A DNA stretch of 6,658 nucleotides. Origin: Spirochaetales bacterium. Lineage in GTDB: Bacteria; Spirochaetota; Spirochaetia; Sphaerochaetales; Sphaerochaetaceae. Shown one piece after another: positions 1 to 5,720 of the stretch. The position numbers and the translations under genes were made by a program. The notes under the pieces are model-generated. The model saw nothing but the letters and a program-made list of their open reading frames with translations, was not told the origin of the DNA and searched no databases. Position 1 is the stretch's first letter; every line of letters begins with the position of its first letter. The stretch spans positions 1 to 6,658 of the forward strand of contig JAAYQY010000063.1 of the NCBI GenBank assembly GCA_012519125.1, written 5' to 3'.

Positions 1-549
1 GCACCGTCTGTACGCGACATTGCAGACCACTTTCAGTTCTCCGTGAAGGCTGCCCACGACCATCTCAAGGCCTTGGAGGCAAAGCAGGTGATCAAGACAA
101 AGAGCGGTATTTCCCGCTCTATCGAGGTGATCGGTTCAGAGTTCTTCCCCCGTGAGGAGATGATCCAAATCCCCCTGATCGGATCTATTGCCGCAGGAAT
201 GCCGCTGATGAGCGAAGAGAACACCGAATACCTGCTCAGTCTTCCCGCAACCATGCTCCGCAATACCAGAAACACTTACTTTGCCCTGCGCATCAGAGGC
301 GAGAGCATGATCGAGGAAGGCATCTATGATGGAGACATTGCCATTCTTCGCAAGTGCGAGGTTGCCGATACGGGGGACATCGTAGCAGCAACCGTCGGGG
401 AGGAGGAGATGGGAATCACCCTCAAGTTCTACTACCCTTCCAACGGCAACATTGAGTTGAGGCCTGCCAATTCCATGATGGGGCCCATCATCACCCGTTC
501 TTGCAAGATTCATGGCAAGCTTCATCTCTTGATCCGCAATTACGCATGA
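1..549 (+). CDS. lexA: LexA SOS repressor, 5'-truncated by the window edge
   Basis: LexA represses SOS genes and is inactivated by RecA-stimulated self-cleavage. The reading frame is open from base 1 (APSVRDIADHF...), which matches E. coli LexA from about residue 24, so the initiation codon and first helix lie outside the window. The winged helix-turn-helix is seen in FSVKAAHDHLKALEAKQVI and SGISRSIEV. The C-terminal S24 peptidase domain is complete. Its scissile Ala-Gly bond is at codons 65-66 of this fragment (bases 193-198, in SIAAGMP), the nucleophile Ser is codon 102 (RGESM) and the general-base Lys is codon 142 (GITLKF). Spacings of 37 and 40 residues match the family, so cleavage should work. 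The lexA promoter and any self-regulatory SOS box are not in view. The TGA stop overlaps the ATG of holA, implying co-transcription and translational coupling. Identity is firm; the spirochaetal affinity is my inference. Confidence 0.95.
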   Translation, partial: APSVRDIADHFQFSVKAAHDHLKALEAKQVIKTKSGISRSIEVIGSEFFPREEMIQIPLIGSIAAGMPLMSEENTEYLLSLPATMLRNTRNTYFALRIRGESMIEEGIYDGDIAILRKCEVADTGDIVAATVGEEEMGITLKFYYPSNGNIELRPANSMMGPIITRSCKIHGKLHLLIRNYA

Positions 550-1580
550 GTGCACGAACCTACCTGCTCCTCGGGCCTGAGACCGGGGCGAAAGAACAAG
601 AACTCAAGGATATCAGAGCACAGCTGCGCACCGAGTTTGGTCCTGAGATCGAACTGTCCCGCTTCTACCCCTTTGAAACGGAGAATGGGGAGATTTTCAC
701 CGTCCTGAACAACAACTCCTTGTTCAGTGATCACCGTCTGGTAATCCTCAGCCAGGCTGAAGCGGTCAGTGCATCGCTTGCAACCAGCCTTGCAGAGTAT
801 CTGGCCCATCCAGTGGATACCGCAACTCTGGTCATCATCTCCAGCGAGCTCTTCATCTCAGCAAAGATCATGAAGGGTGTGAGCAAGCAGAACACCAAAA
901 CCTTCTATGACCTTTTGGAGAATCAGAAGGCCGATTGGATACGCAACCACTTTCGCAAGATGGGCCTCTCCATCAAGGCCGATGCTGTTGAGCTGCTCAT
1001 CGAGCTTACCGAAGACAACACCCAGGAGTTGAGGACCATCTGCAACCAACTTGGCCTTTTCTGGCAGATATCCGACAAAGGCAGGCCCATCGATGAGGAT
1101 GATGTGGAAACCTATGTCTTTCACAGCCGCCAGGAGGATGCCTTCACCCTCTTTCCTTCCATCGCCCGAGGGGATCTGAAGAAGAGCCTCAGCTCACTGC
1201 ATGTCATTTTGGGGAGCGGCGACAGCCAGACAGCCATTCTCTTGGTAAGTGGTCTCTTGTGGCAATTCAGACGCTTGCTCTCCATTCAGGAAGAGCGTGA
1301 GACAGGTGCTAGTGAATCTGAGGCTTTTACCAAAGCTCAGGTGCAACTCAAGAGTTGTCCCATTCGCAAACCCAAGGACAAGGGCACGTACCATGCGGCT
1401 CTTATGCAGTACGAGTCCGCTGATCTGAGACGAATCATTGCACTTCTTGCGGAAGCAGACATCCAGGTCAAGGAGTCGGGAAGCGAGCTGGCAACGCTGA
1501 TGCTTGAGCGGCTGCTGTATCGCATCATCAAGGGGAAAGGCAAGGCTATGCATGAGGCATCGTTTGCCACATTCGGCTAG
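546..1580 (+). CDS. holA: DNA polymerase III delta subunit (clamp-loader wrench)
   Basis: The delta subunit opens the beta sliding clamp within the clamp loader (delta, delta-prime, gamma/tau). The ATG at 546 overlaps the LexA stop (ATGA), giving 344 residues, almost the same as E. coli HolA (343). An in-frame upstream ATG at 501 lies inside lexA and is unlikely. Residues 6-16 (YLLLGPETGAK) form the start of the AAA-like domain, with a degenerate P-loop as usual for delta. SLFSDHRLVIL at about residues 58-68 corresponds to the beta-binding element of E. coli delta (MSLFASRQ); L59 and F60 are the expected clamp-wedge residues. A middle helical domain follows (ADWIRNHFRKMGLSI, TEDNTQELRTICNQLGLF). 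The C-terminal collar domain contains DAFTLFPSIARGDLKKSLSSL and LLWQFRRLLSIQE. It is probably the downstream gene of a lexA-holA operon. Its stop overlaps that of convergent uvrC. Confidence 0.93.
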   Translation: MSARTYLLLGPETGAKEQELKDIRAQLRTEFGPEIELSRFYPFETENGEIFTVLNNNSLFSDHRLVILSQAEAVSASLATSLAEYLAHPVDTATLVIISSELFISAKIMKGVSKQNTKTFYDLLENQKADWIRNHFRKMGLSIKADAVELLIELTEDNTQELRTICNQLGLFWQISDKGRPIDEDDVETYVFHSRQEDAFTLFPSIARGDLKKSLSSLHVILGSGDSQTAILLVSGLLWQFRRLLSIQEERETGASESEAFTKAQVQLKSCPIRKPKDKGTYHAALMQYESADLRRIIALLAEADIQVKESGSELATLMLERLLYRIIKGKGKAMHEASFATFG

Positions 1581-3427
1581 AGAGAGAGTTGCTTGAGCAG
1601 CCGCTGTGCAACAGGAAGCGGCAATGAACTCTCTTTTGCGAGCTCCTGGGCACTCTTGCTGAGCAAGACCTCCAGACTTCCGTACTGTTTCATCAGCTGT
1701 TCACTGCGCTTCTTGCCTATTCCTTCCACCGACTCAAGCAAGCGGAAGGAAGCTTCCTTGCTGCGGGCCGCTTGGTTTGCACTGGTTGCAAAGCGGTGGC
1801 ACTCATCCCGAACAGCAATGACCAGACGCAGAGCCTCACTCTCCTCGGGAAGCTGAAGGTCCTCCCTTTCATCATCAAAGACAATGGTCTCAAACTGCTC
1901 GGCAAGTCCGATGATGGGAATTTCAAACATTCCCAAATCATCGAGGATCTGCCGTGCAGCATGCACCTGTCCCTTCCCTCCATCGATGATCAGAAGACCG
2001 GGTCGCTCAAGGTTCTCGTTCAGTATCTTGGAGTATCGTCGGGCAACTGCCTCACGGATGGACTCATAGTCATCAATTTTGCCCTCAAGGCTCTTGATGT
2101 TGTACCTACGGTAGTTCGGCTTGTCAGGATTCCCGTCCCGGAAACTGATCAGGGAAGCTATCGTGTATTTGCCGGCAAGGTGGGCGATATCGAACCCCTC
2201 GATTAAGGAGGGAGGAGTTGCTAGGCCCAAGATTTCCGCGAGGTCCTCAAGGCCACGGGAATTATCCCTGCTTTTGAGCCGCTTCTCCACATCCCTTGTG
2301 GCGTTCTCACGTGCCATCCTCAGAATCCTGAAGTGCTTCCCATCGGAAGGAAGATTCACCTCAAGCCTACCCCCAAGCTGCTCGGTAAAGTATCGCCTGA
2401 TCAGATCGACATCAATCTCATGGGAGACATAGAGAAATTGCGGGAGTTTCAGTCCATCTGCATAGTACTGGACGAGGAAGTTGAGCAAGGTTTCCGTCTC
2501 ATCGCCAAAGGTCTCCCCACGATAGAGGGCACGGCCGATGAGTTGTCCGCTGCGCATCTGCATCAAACTGATGGTGCACAAGGGACCGCGCATCTCGATG
2601 GCAGCATAGTCACGGCTCTCCTGGGTGAAGTCCTGGACCTGCTGGCCGGTCTCGATTGCCTTGATTGCCGCAATCTGATCCCGCTTGATGGCAGCTTCCT
2701 CAAAGTTCATCGCCTTGCTGGCCTGCATCATCTGTTCCTCAAGCTGGGCAACCAGGGTTTCAGTCCTACCCTCCAGCAAGTTCTTCACTGCGGTGATGGA
2801 GCTTTGGTACTCCTTCTCGCTGACCAGGTTTGCACAAGGTCCGCTGCACAGTCCGATATGGTAGTAGAGACACGGCTTATCCCGCATTCGAAGGGGGGTC
2901 CCGCAACGCCTGAGGGGGAAGAGTTTGGCAATAAGATCAAGATAGAGTTCGAGCTTGCCCCCATCAGGATAGGGACCATAGTAGGAGGAACCGTCATCGA
3001 TGATGCGCCGGGTCTTGAAGACCTTGGGAAAGCGCTCATTGGTGATGCGGATCAGTGGATAGCTCTTCCCGTCCTTGAGCGAGATGTTGTAGTGCGGCGA
3101 GTACTTTTTAATGAGGTTGTTCTCCAGAACCAGAGCCTCGTACTCATTGCCGGTGATGATGTGCTCGATTCGATGTATCTTGCGCACCAGAGCCGCTGTC
3201 TTGGGACTGCGATTCGCCAAGAAATAGCTGGTCACCCGCTTCTTCAGATCCTTGGCTTTGCCCACATAAATGATGGTATCCTTTTCATCCCGCATGAGGT
3301 ACACGCCGCTGGCATGGGGCATCTGCCTCGCCATTTCGTGAGGATTGACGCCTTCAGCCACCTCGGTGCCAAAGCTCTCGATACTCGAGGCTGTCTGGTA
3401 TACCTGCTTGTCTTTCTTCTTGCCCAT
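1577..3427 (-). CDS. uvrC: Excinuclease ABC subunit C
   Basis: UvrC makes the 3' and 5' incisions around lesions held by UvrA/UvrB in nucleotide-excision repair. Starting at ATG 3427 (MGKKKDKQVY) it has 616 residues, the normal family length. The GIY-YIG nuclease domain spans about residues 39-115 (SGVYLM at 40-45, IIYVGKAKDLKKRVTSYF). Four cysteines at 175, 186, 194 and 198 (RRC...KPC...GLCSGPC) match the iron-sulfur ligands described for E. coli UvrC. A UvrB-binding UVR motif lies at about 228-262. The RNase H-like nuclease has GFDIA (D413), IIDGGKGQ (D482) and RDECHRFA (H544); the residue before the His is Cys, where many family members have Ala. A helix-hairpin-helix domain closes the protein (VEGIGKKRSEQL). 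An in-frame TTG at 3472 would add 15 residues, but I see no good ribosome binding site for it. Convergent with holA and divergent from the SPL-like gene. Confidence 0.96.
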   Translation of the reverse strand: MGKKKDKQVYQTASSIESFGTEVAEGVNPHEMARQMPHASGVYLMRDEKDTIIYVGKAKDLKKRVTSYFLANRSPKTAALVRKIHRIEHIITGNEYEALVLENNLIKKYSPHYNISLKDGKSYPLIRITNERFPKVFKTRRIIDDGSSYYGPYPDGGKLELYLDLIAKLFPLRRCGTPLRMRDKPCLYYHIGLCSGPCANLVSEKEYQSSITAVKNLLEGRTETLVAQLEEQMMQASKAMNFEEAAIKRDQIAAIKAIETGQQVQDFTQESRDYAAIEMRGPLCTISLMQMRSGQLIGRALYRGETFGDETETLLNFLVQYYADGLKLPQFLYVSHEIDVDLIRRYFTEQLGGRLEVNLPSDGKHFRILRMARENATRDVEKRLKSRDNSRGLEDLAEILGLATPPSLIEGFDIAHLAGKYTIASLISFRDGNPDKPNYRRYNIKSLEGKIDDYESIREAVARRYSKILNENLERPGLLIIDGGKGQVHAARQILDDLGMFEIPIIGLAEQFETIVFDDEREDLQLPEESEALRLVIAVRDECHRFATSANQAARSKEASFRLLESVEGIGKKRSEQLMKQYGSLEVLLSKSAQELAKESSLPLPVAQRLLKQLSL

Positions 3428-3432
3428 CTTCC

Positions 3433-3453
3433 TTAGAGCATAGCTACCTCCCC
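3433..3453 (-). promoter_or_regulatory. Strong ribosome binding site plus two-codon mini-ORF before uvrC
   Basis: On the minus strand GGGGAGGT (3453-3446) is followed, after AGCT, by ATG CTC TAA (3441-3433) and then GGAAG before the uvrC ATG at 3427. The strong Shine-Dalgarno core GGAGG is 5 nt from the mini-ORF ATG but 19 nt from the uvrC ATG, too far for direct use. The uvrC ATG has only AAGGAAG directly against it. This reads as initiation at Met-Leu-stop followed by re-initiation on uvrC, although uvrC could instead start at the in-frame TTG 3472. The sequence facts are direct; the mechanism is inferred. Confidence 0.45.
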
Positions 3454-3471
3454 TTGTTTTGGCAATCCACA

Positions 3472-4722
3472 ATGGCTACAATGCCTTGCATGGAACACCC
3501 TCTTTTTTCAGCGCTTCCCTCTGAAGACCAAGCATATCTGAGCGGGCTCTTTGCGCGAAAACGCTTCAGCTATCAAGAGCAACGACAAATCATTGAGAAT
3601 GCTTGTGACGTACGCATGTGGAGCAAGGGAAGCATCAGCGAGTGGATCGATGAGGGGAAACCTGATCGATTGCTCTACAGTGACCATCTGAAGCGTATGA
3701 AAGAAGAGCGCTCGATGCCCACTCCCTACCACGATTTCATTCCCGATGAACGCATGCCTGACAAGTACAAGAGCCTCTTTGTCTCCTCCGATACCCTGAT
3801 GGGCCGTTGTCCCTGCCCTGTTGAGGGAGAGAAAACCCGCTGCTGCAACCTAAAAACCCTGGATGTCGTGCAGCAATGCGCCTTCGGTTGCTCCTACTGC
3901 TCCATCCAGTCCTTCTATAACAGCCATGAGATCAGGGTGGTTGAAAATCTTGACCAGAGGCTCTCCTCCCTCCAGTTGGAAGAGGGAACCTGGCACATCG
4001 GCACCGGTCAGAGCAGTGACTCACTGCTCTGGGGCAATGAGTATGGGACCCTTGATGCGCTTGCAGCATTTGCACGAAAACATCCCAACCTCATCATCGA
4101 ACTGAAGACCAAGAGCAAAAGAACCGATTACCTGGATCTTGATCTCCCTGCAAACATGGTGCCGACCTGGTCGCTCAATGCAGAGACGATCATCGCCAAG
4201 GAAGAACATCTGACGGCAAATCTTGACCAACGCCTCGATGCTGCCCAGCGAGCGCGTGACAGGGGCCTTCTCATCGGTTTTCATCTCCATCCCATGGTCT
4301 TCTTTGATGGCTGGGAAGATGAGTATGGCTCATTGATCGAAAAGCTTGTTTCACGTTTTCAGCCTGAGGAGCTGATGATGTTCAGCCTCGGTACCCTCAC
4401 CTTCACCAAGGCTGTGTTACGGGAGCTCAGAAGCTCACAGAGGAAAACCAGAATCTTGGATATTGATCTCACCCTCACGGCAGGCAAGTACTCCTATCCC
4501 TTGGAAACGAAGCAAAAACTCTTTGGTTTTGCCTATGACAGGTTCCCCGACTCTTGGAAGCAAGACAAGCCCTTCTTCTATCTGTGCATGGAAGATCCTT
4601 CCCTTTGGGAGCCCACCTTCGGGTACAGCTATCCCAATGATCGGTCATTTGAGGAAGCCATGCGACAATCGTACTTGCTGAGCCTCCAAAGAAAGCGACA
4701 AATGTCTGAAAAACAAGCATGA
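3472..4722 (+). CDS. Radical SAM protein of the spore photoproduct lyase-like family
   Basis: The protein has 416 residues from ATG 3472. ATG 3481, ATG 3490 and TTG 3454 are also possible, and none has a clear ribosome binding site. C136-x3-C140-x2-C143 (QQCAFGCSYCSIQSFY) is the radical SAM [4Fe-4S] motif with the Y-C spacing of SplB. Other SPL-family signatures follow: GTGQSSDSLLWG (about 177-188), IIELKTKSKRTDYL, PTWSLNAETIIAKEE, LDQRLDAAQRARDRGLLIGFHLHPMVFFDGWEDEY and a late YLCMEDPSLW. True SplB repairs spore photoproduct using a hydrogen-donor Cys just before a TSD motif. Here the matching site reads QSSD with no Cys, and no Cys occurs between C143 and C372, so spore photoproduct lyase activity is doubtful. 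Four more cysteines (113, 115, 124, 125) precede the cluster. Its position beside uvrC fits a DNA repair role, but substrate and reaction are unknown. It is divergent from uvrC and followed by a gene with its own promoter. Confidence 0.85.
   Translation: MATMPCMEHPLFSALPSEDQAYLSGLFARKRFSYQEQRQIIENACDVRMWSKGSISEWIDEGKPDRLLYSDHLKRMKEERSMPTPYHDFIPDERMPDKYKSLFVSSDTLMGRCPCPVEGEKTRCCNLKTLDVVQQCAFGCSYCSIQSFYNSHEIRVVENLDQRLSSLQLEEGTWHIGTGQSSDSLLWGNEYGTLDALAAFARKHPNLIIELKTKSKRTDYLDLDLPANMVPTWSLNAETIIAKEEHLTANLDQRLDAAQRARDRGLLIGFHLHPMVFFDGWEDEYGSLIEKLVSRFQPEELMMFSLGTLTFTKAVLRELRSSQRKTRILDIDLTLTAGKYSYPLETKQKLFGFAYDRFPDSWKQDKPFFYLCMEDPSLWEPTFGYSYPNDRSFEEAMRQSYLLSLQRKRQMSEKQA
4009..4031. repeat. Perfect 11-bp-arm palindrome inside the SPL-like gene
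   Basis: CAGAGCAGTGA (4009-4019) and TCACTGCTCTG (4021-4031) are exact reverse complements around a single C at 4020. The transcript could form a hairpin of about 10 bp with a three-base loop. The palindrome encodes Q-S-S-D-S-L-L plus the first base of a Trp codon, with the Asp codon GAC at its centre, in the conserved SPL-family motif. It may be a protein-binding site, an RNA hairpin, or a by-product of codon choice. Confidence 0.7.
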
Positions 4723-4735
4723 TTTGCATTTGTTC

Positions 4736-4764
4736 TTGAGCTCACGGCTTAGGCGCGTTACACT
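4736..4764 (+). promoter_or_regulatory. Sigma-70-type promoter for the acyltransferase-like gene
   Basis: TTGAGC (4736-4741, 4 of 6 to consensus) and TACACT (4759-4764, 4 of 6) are separated by exactly 17 bases. Transcription would start near 4771, leaving a leader of about 29 nt that ends in the GGAG ribosome binding site (4790-4793) and the ATG at 4800. Placement in the only sizeable gap between two same-strand genes supports it. No terminator hairpin for the upstream gene is visible, so readthrough is possible. Confidence 0.5.
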
Positions 4765-4789
4765 CAAACCGAATTCATTTCCTGAGTGT
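4760..4789. repeat. Inverted repeat spanning the promoter -10 and leader, possible operator
   Basis: ACACTCA (4760-4766) and TGAGTGT (4783-4789) are perfect 7-bp inverted arms, 23 bp centre to centre, or about two helical turns. The left arm covers most of the -10 box and the right arm abuts the ribosome binding site. The left arm lies upstream of the predicted transcription start, so a DNA operator is more likely than an RNA hairpin. No matching regulator gene is seen in the window. Chance cannot be excluded. Confidence 0.35.
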
Positions 4790-4799
4790 GGAGCAACGA

Positions 4800-5720
4800 A
4801 TGAGCAGACGCAATGATGCGGTGCGTATCTATGACATACCCCCGTATAAACAAATATTTCCTTACATCATGCCTAAACGGTGTGAAGCGCTTGTGTACCA
4901 GAACATGGTCCTCGATCTTACCGGCACCGTTGAGTTCATCAAGCACAACAAGAGTCCAGAGGGTCGCTCCTACCGTGTCTTTGAGGTTTTTCTTTCCGCT
5001 ATCCTTCGTACCATCGCGATGCGGCCGGAACTGAACAGGTTCGTCTCCCACTACCAGTACTGGCAACGTAAGGATCTCTCGGTGAATTTCGTGGTGAAAG
5101 AGGATTACAGCGATGAATCACCAGAACACAGTATGCCCCTCTATTTTCGCGAAGACATGACCCTCGATGAGATAGCAGCCATCATCAACAGCGCTATCGA
5201 GGAGCAGCGCAAGCCAGCCTCAAGCAACTTCACAGACAAGGCTATTCTCTTCTTTCTCAAATTTCCCCGGCCGATCATCCGCTTGGTGGTTGGCACCGCA
5301 AACCTCTTGGATCGGCATGGAAAGGCACCGAAAGCCCTTCGGGATGCCGATGGGCTTCATACAAGCCTGTTTGTCAGCAATATGGGAAGCATTGGTCTGG
5401 GGGGAGGAAGCCCTCACCATCACCTCTACGAGTGGGGAACCACGAGTGTGTTCGTAACCATGGGGGTGCTGAAAAGAAGTCGCTACCAAGAAGGTGGACG
5501 GCTGCTGAGACGGGATACGATGGAAGTGGGTTTCACCGTCGATGAGAGAATCACTGACGGCTTCTATTTCACCAAGTCAATCAAGCTTTTCCAAGAGTTG
5601 CTCTCCCATCCGGAGATGTTGCTCAAGCGGCCTGACTTGCCGCCAGGCCCACTGAGCAAACGCGAGTACAAGCGAGCTAGGAAAGCTTCTGCTCAAACAG
5701 CTCCAACGAACGACCGGTAA
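4800..5720 (+). CDS. Stand-alone E2-type (2-oxoacid dehydrogenase) acyltransferase-fold protein
   Basis: The protein has 306 residues from ATG 4800 (MSRRNDAVRIYDIPPY). GGAG at 4790-4793 sits 6 nt upstream and favours this start over GTG 4788. Its fold resembles the catalytic domain of 2-oxoacid dehydrogenase E2 subunits and chloramphenicol acetyltransferase, seen in RYRVFEVFLSAILRTIA-type helices, SLFVSNMGSIGL (about 189-200), WGTTSVFVTMGVL (about 212-224) and VDERITDGFYFTKSIKLF (about 247-264). No lipoyl or E1/E3-binding domain is present, and no E1 or E3 gene lies nearby. The active-site DHRxxDG becomes D248-E-R-I-T-D-G254, so the catalytic His is Glu. From memory, stand-alone relatives also carry DERIADG, so this looks like a family trait rather than decay. 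A hydrophobic stretch (AILFFLKFPRPIIRLVVGTANLL, about 148-170) may contact membrane. Substrate and role are unknown. The last 14 codons overlap thyX antisense. Confidence 0.8.
   Translation: MSRRNDAVRIYDIPPYKQIFPYIMPKRCEALVYQNMVLDLTGTVEFIKHNKSPEGRSYRVFEVFLSAILRTIAMRPELNRFVSHYQYWQRKDLSVNFVVKEDYSDESPEHSMPLYFREDMTLDEIAAIINSAIEEQRKPASSNFTDKAILFFLKFPRPIIRLVVGTANLLDRHGKAPKALRDADGLHTSLFVSNMGSIGLGGGSPHHHLYEWGTTSVFVTMGVLKRSRYQEGGRLLRRDTMEVGFTVDERITDGFYFTKSIKLFQELLSHPEMLLKRPDLPPGPLSKREYKRARKASAQTAPTNDR

Noticed and set aside
136..555. Minus-strand open frame opposite lexA
   Set aside because: Antisense to an intact LexA peptidase domain, with no recognisable protein motif.
1588..1612. GTTGC/GCAAC inverted repeat just past the holA stop
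   Set aside because: Short stem, 15-nt loop, no T-run, and inside the uvrC coding region.
2184..2191. CGATATCG palindrome
   Set aside because: An 8-bp palindrome is expected by chance and lies in uvrC coding sequence.
2333..3436. A long plus-strand open frame (367 codons) opposite uvrC
   Set aside because: It lies wholly antisense to a clear uvrC with all catalytic motifs, and its translation shows no recognisable domain. It is an antisense shadow of biased codon use.
3428..3471. Search for SOS/LexA boxes in the uvrC / SPL-like gap and in the 4723-4799 and 6499-6566 gaps
   Set aside because: No match to the E. coli (CTGT-N8-ACAG), Gram-positive (GAAC-N4-GTTC) or Leptospira-type (TTTGN5CAAA) patterns. 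The box recognised by this LexA is unknown, so absence is not proof.
5399..5404. Run of six G that could be a slippage or phase-variation tract
   Set aside because: Six bases is short, it encodes the conserved Gly-rich loop, and the frame continues normally.
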